64,000 nt of DNA. It comes from DAHUYF01 sp963789275 (GTDB lineage Bacteria > Pseudomonadota > Alphaproteobacteria > ATCC43930 > CGMCC-115725). Positions 17,495 to 26,418 of this stretch are shown here, one piece after another (the first letter of the stretch is position 1; every line of letters begins with the position of its first letter). The notes below the pieces were generated by a model that was not told the DNA's origin, made no database searches, and saw only the letters and a list, made by a program, of their open reading frames with translations. The DNA lies in contig CAWBKF010000029.1 in NCBI GenBank assembly GCA_963789275.1, positions 51,367 through 115,366 on the forward strand, written 5' to 3'. The position numbers and the translations under genes were made by a program.

Positions 17495-19097
17495 CTCCCG
17501 GGCGCCAATTCCGGGCCTTCGGCGAGCGCCTGCTCGAGCCGGCGCAGCAGGCGCTCGCGCGCACCCTCGTCGGGCTGCCGGCGCAGGCGCTCGTTGATCG
17601 CCAACGCCAGCGCGGCATAGCGGTTGTGCCAATCGAGCGACGCCAGGGCATGGGGCGGCAGGCGCGGGCGGCCGAGCTCGACGCGCGGCTCGCCCGCCCG
17701 GTCGAGAACGAGAAAGCCGTCGAGCGCCGGCCGCAACAGGGGCAGGCCGGGCAGCCGCGCCGCCAGCGCCGCGGCCAGCCCGTCGCGCGATACCGGCTCG
17801 CCATGCACCAAAAGGACGGCGCGGGCGATCGGCGCGCGCCCCGCCACCCAGTCGACGAGCTCGCTGCGATCGGCATGGGCGGAATAGACGTCGAGCTCGC
17901 GGATGGTCGCGGCGACGGAGATCTCCTCGCCCTCGATGCGCACCGCCTTGGCGCCGTCGCGCAGCAGCCGCCCCAGCGTCCCCGGCGCCTGATACCCTAC
18001 CAGCAGCACGGTCGATTGGCGCCGCCAGAGATGCGCCTTGAGATGATGGCGGATGCGCCCCGCCTCGCACATGCCGCTGGCGGCGATGATGATCGCGCCG
18101 GCATGGATGCGGTTCAGCCCCTTGCTGTCCTCGGTCGCCTCGATGAAGTGAAAATTGCGCCGGTCGAAGGGATGCTCCGCCGCCGCCGCCTCGCCGAGGC
18201 TGTCGGCGTGCGCGGCAAAGACCGTGGTGGCGCGCACCGCGAGCGGCGAATCCAGGAACACCGGGACCTCCGGCAGCGCATGCCGGGCGAAGAGCACGCC
18301 GAGATCGAACAGCAGCTCCTGCGTCCGCTCGACGGCGAAGGCCGGAATGATGAGGTTGCCGCCTTTCGCCAGCGCCTCGGTGACCTCGCCCAGCAGCACG
18401 GCGCGGCGCTGGTCCGGTGTCAGATGCGGCCGCTCGCGGTCGCCATAGGTCGAATTCGACGACGACATAGTCGAGGCCCGCCGGCGCCTGCGGCGCGTTC
18501 TGGAGCGCGAGCCCGCCGGGGCCGAGATCGCCGGAGAAGAGCAGGCGCAGCGGCGCGCCGCCGCCCTCGCTCACTTCGATCTCGATCGAGGCGGAGCCCA
18601 GAATGTGGCCTGCCGGCCAGAAGCGCGCGCGAATGCCCGGCAGCGGGGTGAGCCAGCGGTCATAGGCCACGGCGTCGATGCGGGCCAGCACCGCCTCGGC
18701 ATCTTCCTTGGTGTAGATCGGGGTCACCGGCGCCTCGCCGCGCTGCTGGCGCCGGCGGTTGAGGCGCTCGACCTCGCTCTCCTGGATGTAGCCGGCATCG
18801 GGCAGCATGTAGGTGAGGAGGTCGCGCGTCCCTTCCGTCGCCAGGATGCGGCCCTGATATCCGGCGCGCGCGAGCTTGGGCAGCAGGCCCGAATGGTCGA
18901 TATGCGCATGCGTCAGCAGCACGCCGTCGATCGCCGCGGGATCGAAGGGAAAGGCGCCGTAATTGAGCTCCTTCAGCGTCTTGTTGCCTTGGAACAAGCC
19001 GCAATCGACCAGCAGGCTGCGCGCGCCCGGTCTCGAGCAGCGCGCAGGAGCCGGTGACCGTGCCGGCGGCGCCGTGGAAGGTGAGACGGATGCTCAT
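17485..19097 (-). CDS. MBL-fold, beta-CASP RNA-specificity hydrolase (two frameshifts)
   Basis: About 537 residues, the normal size for the beta-CASP metallo-beta-lactamase family (RNase J/CPSF-like exonuclease-like proteins). The start is MSIRLTFHGAAGTVTGSC. The zinc motif is THAHIDHSG, later ligands are in PAGHILGSASIEI and FSGDLG, the beta-CASP part has VFLDSPLAVRAT and SGMCEAGRIRHHL, and the C-terminal motif is VYSAHADRSEL. Frame breaks fall near 19027 and 18462. ATG 19097 overlaps the upstream phosphorylase stop (ATGA). The last gene of the usp operon; a role in RNA turnover under low oxygen is inferred. Confidence 0.85.
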
Positions 19098-20655
19098 CGC
19101 GCCGCCTCGGCCGGGGCGAGCGTGACGCCGCTCTCCTCGGCGGCCTCCTCGCCGGCGACGCGGAAATCGACCGGCAGGCAGGCATGGATGCGGTAGAGCG
19201 GCTCGCCCTGGTCGACGCGGTCGCCTACGCTGCTTGAGGAGATCGATGCCGGCGCCCTTGTCGGCCGGCGCGCCGGCGAGCCGCGCCAGCCGCGCGAGGC
19301 GATGGCAATCGAGCGCCGTCACGACGCCGTCGGCGGGCGCCGTCACCTCGCGGCAAAGCGGGCCGAGCGCTGCGCTCTGCCGGCGGCTTCCCCTGCGCCG
19401 CCATGATGCGTTCCATCTTGGCGAGCGCCGCGCCCGAGGCGAGGAGCTCGCGCGCCCGCGCGAGGCCCGCGCCGCCCTGCAGCGCCGGATCGAATTCGAG
19501 GATCCGACCGGCCAGCGCCAGCGCGCGCTCGCGCAGATCGGCCGGGGCGTCGGGCGCGTTGGCGAGCACGCGCATGACGTCGCGCGCTTCCAGCACCGGG
19601 CCGATGCCGCGGCCGATCGGCGCGCTGCCATCGGTGAGCACGACTTCGAGCGGCAGCTCGATCTCGCGCCCGACATATTCGAAGAGCTTGCGCAGCTCGA
19701 TGGCCGCGGCGGCGCTGCGCACCTTGGCGGTGGGGCCGACCGGGATGTCGATCACCAGGCGCTTGGCGCCGGCGGCGAGCTTTTTCGACAGGATCGAGGC
19801 GACGAGCTGGCCGGGCGCGTCGATGTTGAGCGGCCGCTCGACCGAGATCAGCACGTCATCGGCCGGCGACAGCTTCACATGCCCGCCCCAGACCAGGCAG
19901 CCTTTCTCGGCGGCGACGATGTCGTGCATCGCCTCGGTGTCGAGATCGACGCGCGCCAGCACCTCCATGGTGTCGGCGGTGCCGGCCGGCGAGGTGATGG
20001 CGCGCGACGAGGTCTTGGGGATGGCGAGGCCATGGGCGGCGACGATCGGCACGATGACCATCGAGGTGCGGTTGCCGGGAATGCCGCCGATGCAATGCTT
20101 GTCCACCACCAGCTCGTCGCCCCAGCTGAGCCGCGTGCCCACCGCCGCCATGGCACGGGTCAGGCTCAGCACCTCGGCGGTCGAGAGGAATCCCGCACAG
20201 GCGACGATGAAGGCCGCCAGCTCCATCTTGGAATAGCGCAGTCCCGCGATGTCGCGGATGATGCTGTCAAGCGCCGCAGCCGACAACTCGGCGCCGCGGA
20301 TCTTGGCGTGGACGGCGGTGAGGCTCTTCGGCGGCAGCGCCTGCTCGAGCTCGACCTCGGCGCCTTCCGGCAGTCCCAGCAGCGCGAAGGCCTGCTCCGA
20401 GAGGCCGAGCTCGTCATCGGCAAGCCAGCCGATATGGTCGATGACGTTGAGCGTCGCGAGGATGCGCCGCTCGCCCGCGCCGAGCTCGATCTTCTCGAGC
20501 GCCTGCAGCTCGCCGGGACGGCAGGCGATCGAGTTGCGCGGCAGGAAGGCGACCGCCTCGCGATAGGTGTCGACCGGCAGGCGGCGCAACCTGACGCGCG
20601 CCGCCGCCGGCGGCTGCGCGCCCGTCGCCGGGGCCGGCACTGCCCGGTTGCTCAA
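19094..20655 (-). CDS. Thymidine/AMP phosphorylase-family enzyme (two frameshifts)
   Basis: About 520 residues, longer than E. coli DeoA and matching the AMP-phosphorylase-like class. The signature is complete: LVVDKHCIGGIPGNRTSM, SSRAITSPAGTADTMEVL and the glycine-rich GAEKG-like site in VAAEKGCLVWGG. N-terminal domain about 1-85, then the phosphorolytic core. Frame breaks near 19390 (in a GGGG run after IMAAQG) and 19228. Start is TTG at 20655, overlapping the upstream TGA as TTGA. It would convert nucleosides or AMP to base plus sugar phosphate; coupling to the stress protein and the MBL nuclease suggests nucleotide scavenging from RNA under hypoxia. Confidence 0.85.
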
Positions 20656-21527
20656 TGCGACAACAGCAGCGGCAGCAGGCTGCGGCCGACGACGTCGCGG
20701 GTGGCGCCGCCGAACAGCATCTCGCGCCAGGGCGAGCGGCTGTAGCCGCCCATCACCAACAGGTCGCAGGCGTGATCGCGCGCCGCCGCCAGCACCAGCT
20801 CGCCAGGGCCGACGCCCTTGATCGGAGACACCTCCTCGGCGATAGCGCGAATGCCGTACCAGGCGAGATGCTGCGCCAGCGCCGCGCCGGCGGTCGAGCC
20901 GACCGAGAGCACATGGACCTGGCGCGCCTGCAGCAGCAGCGGCAGCGCGGCGGCGACCGCCTTGGCGGCTTCCGGCGAATCGTTCCAGGCGAGCGCGATG
21001 GTCTCGCCGAATGCCGCCGGCGCCTCGGCGGGCGCCACCAGCACCGGCCGCCCGGCGCTCAGCAGCGCCTCTTCGATGGCGTCGCTATAGGCCTCGTCGG
21101 TGACGCGGCCGGAGCGGCCGAGGATGGTGAGGTCGAAGAGCCGCGCGCGGTCGGCGACCTTGACCGCGCCATACCCTTCCTCCTCGTGCCAGCGCGCCGA
21201 GGCCTGGCGCACCAGCGCGGGGTCGCTGCCCAGCGGCAGCGGCTGCGAGCGCCAGGCGATGGCGTGGCGCTTCACCGCGTCGGTGAACATCTGCCGCGCG
21301 GCCGTCGCGGTGGCCTCGGCCTCGCGGGTCGCGGTCTCGATGATGTCGGCGGTGAGCGGCGTGCCGAGGCCATCGGTGGCGACGACCACCAGCTCGCGCG
21401 GGTCGAGGCGGACGTGATAGGCCTCGAGATGGCTGCCGAAGCGGCGCGCCAGCCGGCAGGCGAGCTCGATCACCCCGGCGCTGGCCTTGCCGCCGCTGAC
21501 CGCCGCGAGAATCGTGTGGTACTCCAT
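20652..21527 (-). CDS. Universal stress protein, tandem UspA domains
   Basis: 291 residues, two Usp domains. MEYHTILAAVSGGKASAGVI opens the first; the second ends with DLLVMGGYSRSPWREMLFGG, the G-x2-G-x9-G(S/T) ATP-loop type motif. ATG 21527 follows AAGGAAG. First gene of a three-gene operon (usp, phosphorylase, MBL) joined by stop/start overlaps. The promoter region holds an FNR box at 21592-21605 and the CATACG-N7-CCTTAG element at 21614-21635, so dual control by FNR and FixJ-like factors is likely. Confidence 0.9.
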   Translation of the reverse strand: MEYHTILAAVSGGKASAGVIELACRLARRFGSHLEAYHVRLDPRELVVVATDGLGTPLTADIIETATREAEATATAARQMFTDAVKRHAIAWRSQPLPLGSDPALVRQASARWHEEEGYGAVKVADRARLFDLTILGRSGRVTDEAYSDAIEEALLSAGRPVLVAPAEAPAAFGETIALAWNDSPEAAKAVAAALPLLLQARQVHVLSVGSTAGAALAQHLAWYGIRAIAEEVSPIKGVGPGELVLAAARDHACDLLVMGGYSRSPWREMLFGGATRDVVGRSLLPLLLSH

Positions 21528-21591
21528 GGCGCTTCCTTTCTGCCGGCATCGTTGCCCGGCGCCAGTGAAGGCGAAGCAGCGCGGCGGCTCA

Positions 21592-21605
21592 TTGAGCTGG
21601 ATCAA
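21592..21605 (-). promoter_or_regulatory. FNR/FixK-type box before usp operon
   Basis: TTGAGCTGGATCAA on the plus strand (TTGATCCAGCTCAA on the minus), centred about 72 bp before ATG 21527. Expected transcript start near 21557. Confidence 0.75.
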
Positions 21606-21613
21606 TCGGCGGG

Positions 21614-21635
21614 CTACTAAGGATATTCCCGTATG
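21614..21635 (-). promoter_or_regulatory. CATACG-N7-CCTTAG element before usp operon
   Basis: The minus strand reads CATACGGGAATATCCTTAG. Same spacing as the element at 17467-17494. It lies about 26 bp upstream of the FNR box (centre to centre), as an activator site would. Confidence 0.45.
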
Positions 21636-21676
21636 CTGGGCGCCAGACCAGCGCGGGTTACCAATGGGAAGGATTG

Positions 21677-21785
21677 ACCACGGAGGCACGGAGGGCACGG
21701 AGAAGGAAGAGGCGTCGGGCGCGCGAGCGCGCTCTCATCTTCTCCGTGCCCTCGTCGATCCGCTTCGCGGCTCGACCTCCGTGGT
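21677..21785. repeat. ACGGAG-family hairpin repeat
   Basis: Arms CCACGGAGGCACGGAGGGCA and the mirror ending TCGACCTCCGTGG. The right arm is itself interrupted by a short GATCCGCTTCGCGGCTCG hairpin. Confidence 0.8.
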
Positions 21786-21841
21786 GAAACCCTATGCCCA
21801 CGACGATAGTCCCGGTATTCGCGGCGGCGCGCCCGCTCTGG

Positions 21842-22162
21842 CTACCGCGGCGCGAGGCTTCCGAGATAGGCCACGATGTCGTCGATCTGCTCGCGCGCCA
21901 GATTGAAATTCGGCATCGGCGGATGCGACGAGCTCAGCCAGGCGCGTACCCAGCCGGGATCGGCGGCATGCCCGCGCGCGATGATGCTGAAAGGCGGCGC
22001 CGTGTCCGGCCCCTTGCCGCCTTCCTCGACCACATGGCAGCTCGTGCACCATTGCCGGGCCAGCGCGTGACCGGCGGCGACGTCGCCGGCCGCCTCGGCG
22101 GCGCCCGCCCCCGCCAGCCAAGCGGCGGTCGCCGCCGCCATGATGATCGCCCTCATCCTCAT
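21842..22162 (-). CDS. Small secreted c-type cytochrome
   Basis: 106 residues. The signal peptide (MRMRAIIMAAATAAWLAGAG) has a cleavage region around AEAAG. Heme-binding motif CTSCH near residue 40 and a Met ligand in PPMPNFNL define a class I monoheme cytochrome c. The start at 22162 follows GGGAGGGCGAG. It is divergent from the DsbD_2-like gene and the shared region carries two FNR-type boxes. A likely electron donor to the cbb3 oxidase or to a related periplasmic chain (inference). Confidence 0.85.
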   Translation of the reverse strand: MRMRAIIMAAATAAWLAGAGAAEAAGDVAAGHALARQWCTSCHVVEEGGKGPDTAPPFSIIARGHAADPGWVRAWLSSSHPPMPNFNLAREQIDDIVAYLGSLAPR

Positions 22163-22234
22163 CTCGCCCTCCCGCAGCGGCGCCCGGCTCAGCAGCGCCA
22201 ATGTCACTCTCCCCCCAGGGATGGCGCGCGGTCA

Positions 22235-22248
22235 ATGACCCAGGTCAA
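22235..22248. promoter_or_regulatory. FNR/FixK-type box (imperfect)
   Basis: ATGACCCAGGTCAA, one mismatch from TTGA-N6-TCAA, in the divergent region between the cytochrome gene and the DsbD_2-like gene. Confidence 0.55.
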
Positions 22249-22259
22249 GCGCCGGCCGG

Positions 22260-22273
22260 CTGATCCAGATCAA
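22260..22273. promoter_or_regulatory. FNR/FixK-type box (imperfect)
   Basis: CTGATCCAGATCAA, one mismatch from the FNR consensus TTGAT-N4-ATCAA, 25 bp from the previous box. Confidence 0.6.
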
Positions 22274-22309
22274 TGCCGCCGCGCGTGAGGCGGGTGATGG
22301 TCCAGCGTC

Positions 22310-23058
22310 ATGCTGGCTTGGTTCCATGCGCTGCACGCCATGCCGGCGCTGGCCGCGCTGTGCGGCGCCGGCGATCCGCTGGCGTTGCTCGGCATCTCGC
22401 TGGCGCTGTTCGGCACGGCGCTGGTCGGCGGCTTCGCCCATTGCGCGCCGATGTGCGCGCCCTTCGTGCTGCTGCAGCTCCCCGGCGATAGCCGGCGGCA
22501 CCAGCCTGCGACGGCTCGGCGGGGGGTTGCTGCCGGGCTATCACCTGGGACGGCTCACGACCTACACCGCGCTCGGCGCCGTGCTCGGCGCGTCGGGCGG
22601 CGCGCTCGGCGCGCTCGCCGGCGCGCGCTGGGCGCTGGCGGCGCTGCTCGGCGCTGGCGGCGCTGGGATTCCTGCTGCAGGCGTTGAAGCGGGTGCTGCC
22701 GCTGCCGCGCCGGGCGCCGGGCGCCAGCATCGCCGGCCCACTCGCGCGGCTGGTGGCGCCGCTGCTGCGGCGGCAGGGCGGTCCCTCGGGGTATGCGCTG
22801 GGGGTGGCGCTGGGCCTGCTGCCCTGCGGCTTTCTTTATGCGGCGCTGCTCGCCGCTTCCGCCACCGGCAGCGCGCTGGGCGGCGCGCTGGCGATGGCGG
22901 GCTTCGCGCTCGGCACCGTGCCGGCGCTGGCCGTGCTCGGCCTCTGCGGCGCCGGCGTGCTGCATCGAATGCGGCCGCATGCCGCAGTGATCGCGGCGCC
23001 GATCCTGCTGCTGAACGCGGCGACGCTGGCGGGATTCGCGCTGCGCGCCCTGAGTTAG
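22310..23058 (+). CDS. TauE/SafE-annotated DsbD_2-like membrane protein (two frameshifts)
   Basis: About 250 residues, six or so membrane helices. VGGFAHCAPMCAPFVLL holds the paired cysteines and GVALGLLPCGFLYAALLAA the second conserved Pro-Cys-Gly segment of the DsbD_2/UreH-like group, usually labelled sulfite exporter TauE/SafE. Members often sit beside cbb3 oxidase genes and are thought to help copper or thiol handling for oxidase assembly. Frame breaks near 22490 and 22665. An FNR box precedes it and ccoN follows 87 bp downstream. Confidence 0.75.
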
Positions 23059-23070
23059 CGCGCGCGCTCA

Positions 23071-23084
23071 TTGACTTGGATCAA
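23071..23084 (+). promoter_or_regulatory. FNR/FixK box of the cco operon
   Basis: TTGACTTGGATCAA, a perfect TTGA-N6-TCAA dyad centred 67 bp before ATG 23145. Transcript start expected near 23119. Confidence 0.8.
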
Positions 23085-23144
23085 AGCGGGCCTGACCGGG
23101 CTCTGGTTTTCTGAGCGCGGGGGTCAATTCACGGCCCGGAGAGG

Positions 23145-24626
23145 ATGAACGGGGTGACTGCCACATCCATGTCGATCGAGCGCTTCAACGAGCGCTACAA
23201 CGAAGACGTCGTTCGCGCCTTCGTCATCGCCACCATCTTCTGGGGGCTCGCCGCCTTCACGGTCGGCGTCCTCATCGCCTTCCAGCTGACCTTCCCGGTG
23301 CTCAATCTCGGCCTGGAATGGACGACGTTCGGGCGGCTCAGGCCGCTGCACACCTCGGCGGCGATCTTCGCCTTCGGCGGCAACGCGCTGCTCGGCACCT
23401 CTTTCTATGTCGTGCAGCGCACCTGCCGCGCCTCGCTGTTCGGCGGGCGGGCGCCGGCCTGGTTCGTGTTCTGGGGCTATCAGCTGTTCATCGTCATGGC
23501 GGCGGTGGGCTATCTCGAGGGCGTCACCAAGGCGCGCGAATACGCCGAGCCGGAATGGTTCAACGACCTCTGGCTCACCGTGATCTGGGTGACCTATCTC
23601 GTGATCTTCCTCGGCACCGTGATAAAGCGCCGCGAGCCGCATATCTATGTCGCCAACTGGTTCTATCTCGCCTTCATCATCACCATCGCGGTGCTGCACG
23701 TCGTCAACAATTTGACGGTGCCGGTCTCGATCTTCGGCGCCAAGAGCTATTCGGTCTTCTCGGGCGTCCAGGACGCGCTGATCCAATGGTGGTACGGCCA
23801 CAACGCGGTGGGCTTCTTCCTCACCGCCGGCTTCCTGGCGATGATGTACTACTTCATCCCGAAGCAGGCGAACCGGCCGATCTACTCCTATCGCCTGTCG
23901 GTGGTGCATTTCTGGTCGCTGATCTTCCTCTATATCTGGGCGGGGCCGCACCATCTGCACTACACCGCGCTGCCGGACTGGGCGCAGACGCTGGGCATGG
24001 TGTTCTCGGTGATGCTGTGGATGCCGTCCTGGGGCGGCATGATCAACGGGCTGATGACGCTGTCGGGCGCCTGGCACAAGCTGCGCACCGATCCGGGACT
24101 GCGCTTCTCGGTCACCGCCGTCGCCTTCTACGGCATGGCCACCTTCGAGGGGCCGATGATGGCGATCAGGTCGGTGAACGGCTTGAGCCATTACACCAAC
24201 TGGACCATCGGCCATGTCCATTCCGGCGCGCTGGGCTGGGTCGCCTTCATCGTCTTCGGCACGCTCTATTATCTCGTGCCGGTGCTGTGGAAGCGCGAGC
24301 GCCTCTATTCCGTGCAGCTCGCCGCCTATCACTACTGGATCGCGACGCTCGGCATCCTCGTCTACATCGTCTCCATGTGGGTCGCCGGCATCATGCAGGG
24401 GCTGATGTGGCGCGCCTATGACGAGACCGGATTCCTGCAATATTCCTTCGCCGAGGTGGTGGTGCGCATGCATCCCTTCTATCTCATGCGCGCGCTGGGC
24501 GGCGTGCTGTTCCTGCTCGGCGCGCTGATGATGACCTACAACCTCTGGCGCACCGCGCGCGGCGAGATCCGGCACGAGGCGGCGCCGGTATCGGGCGCGC
24601 CGGCGCTTGCCACGCCGGCCGAGTGA
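23145..24626 (+). CDS. ccoN: cbb3-type cytochrome c oxidase subunit I
   Basis: Catalytic 12-helix heme-copper subunit that reduces oxygen in the inner membrane; 493 residues. Heme and copper ligands are visible: PLHTSAAIF, WWYGHNAVGF with the cross-linked Tyr region MMYYFIPKQ, GPHHLHY, and the late IGHVHSGALGW. It lacks the long N-terminal extension of some CcoN proteins. The annotated ATG directly abuts GGAGAGG; the GTG at 23154 or ATG 23169 would give better spacing. It heads the ccoNOQP operon behind an FNR box. Confidence 0.95.
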   Translation: MNGVTATSMSIERFNERYNEDVVRAFVIATIFWGLAAFTVGVLIAFQLTFPVLNLGLEWTTFGRLRPLHTSAAIFAFGGNALLGTSFYVVQRTCRASLFGGRAPAWFVFWGYQLFIVMAAVGYLEGVTKAREYAEPEWFNDLWLTVIWVTYLVIFLGTVIKRREPHIYVANWFYLAFIITIAVLHVVNNLTVPVSIFGAKSYSVFSGVQDALIQWWYGHNAVGFFLTAGFLAMMYYFIPKQANRPIYSYRLSVVHFWSLIFLYIWAGPHHLHYTALPDWAQTLGMVFSVMLWMPSWGGMINGLMTLSGAWHKLRTDPGLRFSVTAVAFYGMATFEGPMMAIRSVNGLSHYTNWTIGHVHSGALGWVAFIVFGTLYYLVPVLWKRERLYSVQLAAYHYWIATLGILVYIVSMWVAGIMQGLMWRAYDETGFLQYSFAEVVVRMHPFYLMRALGGVLFLLGALMMTYNLWRTARGEIRHEAAPVSGAPALATPAE

Positions 24627-24636
24627 GGGGACGAGC

Positions 24637-25365
24637 ATGCGCTTTCTCAGCCAGAAATTCATCGAGCAGAACGCCGTCGTGCTGCTGATCATGATCCTGG
24701 TCACCATCTCGATCGGCGGCATCGTCGAGATCGTGCCCCTCTTCACCATCGAGACGACGATCGAGCGCGTCCAGGGCGTGCGGCCCTATTCGCCGCTCGA
24801 GCTCGCCGGCCGCGACATCTATGTGCGCGAGGGCTGCTATCTCTGCCACAGCCAGCAGATCCGGCCGTTCCGCGACGAGGTCGAGCGCTATGGCCATTAC
24901 AGCCTCGCCGCCGAGAGCATGTACGACCATCCCTTCCAATGGGGCTCCGAGCGCACCGGCCCCGACCTCGCCCGCATCGGCGGCAAGTACTCGAATGACT
25001 GGCATGTGGCGCATCTCACCAATCCGCGCGACGTGGTGCCGGAATCGGTGATGCCGCCCTACGCCTTCCTCGCCAGTCATGCGCTCGACCTCGACCGGCT
25101 GGGCGACCATCTGCGCACCAACCGCATCGTCGGCGTGCCCTATACCGACGAGATGATCGCCGACGCCAAGGCCGACGCCATCGCCCAGGCCGATCCCGCG
25201 GCCGATCCCACGGCGATGCTGAAGCGCTATCCCGGCGCCGCCACCGGCGGCTTCGGCGGCGATCCCGCGGTCATCACCGAGCGCGACGCGCTCATCGCCT
25301 ATCTGCAGGTGCTGGGCACCTTCGTGAAGTTCCGCGACGTCTCGCCCGACGCGCTCAAGCAATAG
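24637..25365 (+). CDS. ccoO: cbb3 oxidase monoheme cytochrome c subunit
   Basis: 242 residues. One N-terminal membrane helix (NAVVLLIMILVTISIGGIVE) anchors a periplasmic cytochrome c domain with heme site CYLCHSQQIRPF. Axial Met lies in VPESVMPPYAFL. It passes electrons from CcoP to CcoN. ATG 24637 follows GAGGGGACGAGC, 10 bp after ccoN. Confidence 0.95.
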   Translation: MRFLSQKFIEQNAVVLLIMILVTISIGGIVEIVPLFTIETTIERVQGVRPYSPLELAGRDIYVREGCYLCHSQQIRPFRDEVERYGHYSLAAESMYDHPFQWGSERTGPDLARIGGKYSNDWHVAHLTNPRDVVPESVMPPYAFLASHALDLDRLGDHLRTNRIVGVPYTDEMIADAKADAIAQADPAADPTAMLKRYPGAATGGFGGDPAVITERDALIAYLQVLGTFVKFRDVSPDALKQ

Positions 25366-25377
25366 CGGAGAGAGAAG

Positions 25378-25530
25378 ATGGATTGGGTGGCACTCGTCGG
25401 ATATCTGCACGCGCCGCTCTCGGTGCTGATGCTGGTGATCTTCTGCGGCATCGTCGCCTGGACCTACGCGCCGCGGCGCCGTCGCGACATGGATGACAGC
25501 GCGCGCATCCCGCTGCGCGACGATCGCTGA
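25378..25530 (+). CDS. ccoQ: cbb3 oxidase small subunit
   Basis: 50 residues, a single membrane helix (LSVLMLVIFCGIVAWTYAP) followed by a basic cytoplasmic tail (RRRRDMDDSARIP), the usual CcoQ/FixQ form. It stabilises the CcoNOP core. The gene sits between ccoO and ccoP with 12 and 9 bp gaps. Confidence 0.9.
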   Translation: MDWVALVGYLHAPLSVLMLVIFCGIVAWTYAPRRRRDMDDSARIPLRDDR

Positions 25531-25539
25531 GGAGCGGCC

Positions 25540-26409
25540 ATGCCGACAAAAACCGAGAAAGACGCCTACACCGGCCGCGAGACCACCGGCCATGAATGGG
25601 ACGGCATCCGCGAGCTCGATTCGCCGCTGCCGAAGTGGTGGCTCTATATCTTCTACGCGACGATCGTGTTCTCCGTGGGCTATTGCGTGCTCTATCCCGC
25701 CATCCCGCTGCTGCGTTCGCACAGCGACGGCCTGCTCGGCTACACCACCCGCACGGCGCTGGTCGAGAGCACTGAAGCCGCGGCGGCGGCGCAGTCCGGC
25801 TACATCTCGCGCATCAACGCCGCCTCGCTCGAGGAGATCCGCAAGACCCCCGAGCTTCTCGCCTTCGCCGAGAGCGGCGGCCGCGCTGCCTTCGCCGAGA
25901 ATTGCGTGCCGTGCCACCGCGCCGGCGGCGCCGGCGCCAAGGGCTTCCCCAACCTCGCCGATGACGACTGGCTGTGGGGCGGCACGCTCGCCGCCATCCA
26001 CCAGACCATCACCCATGGCGTGCGCAACGCCGATCCCGATTCCCGCCAGTCGCAGATGCCGCGATTCGGCGCCGACAACCTGCTGAAGCCCGCACAGATC
26101 TCCGATGTCGCCGACTACGTGCTGTCGCTGTCGCACCAGCCGGCGCCGGCCGATGCGGTGAAGCGCGGCAGCGCCGTCTTCGCCGAGAATTGCGCACTCT
26201 GCCACGGCGAGAAAGGCACCGGCAACCAGGAGGTCGGCGCGAAGAACCTCACCGACGGCATCTGGATCTACGGCGGCGACAAGGCGACGCTGGTCGAGAC
26301 CATTACCAACGCGCGCAACGGCAGCATGCCCGCCTGGGGCGCGCGGTTCGACCCCACGACGATCAAGATGCTGGCAGTCTATGTCCATTCGCTGGGCGGC
26401 GGTCAGTGA
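25540..26409 (+). CDS. ccoP: cbb3 oxidase diheme cytochrome c subunit
   Basis: 289 residues. Conserved N-terminus HEWDGIRELDSPLPKWW and one membrane helix, then two cytochrome c domains with CVPCH and CALCH and Met ligands in SQMPRFG and GSMPAWG. It takes electrons from soluble cytochromes. Full-length, intact. Confidence 0.95.
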   Translation: MPTKTEKDAYTGRETTGHEWDGIRELDSPLPKWWLYIFYATIVFSVGYCVLYPAIPLLRSHSDGLLGYTTRTALVESTEAAAAAQSGYISRINAASLEEIRKTPELLAFAESGGRAAFAENCVPCHRAGGAGAKGFPNLADDDWLWGGTLAAIHQTITHGVRNADPDSRQSQMPRFGADNLLKPAQISDVADYVLSLSHQPAPADAVKRGSAVFAENCALCHGEKGTGNQEVGAKNLTDGIWIYGGDKATLVETITNARNGSMPAWGARFDPTTIKMLAVYVHSLGGGQ

Positions 26410-26418
26410 CGGCGGGGG

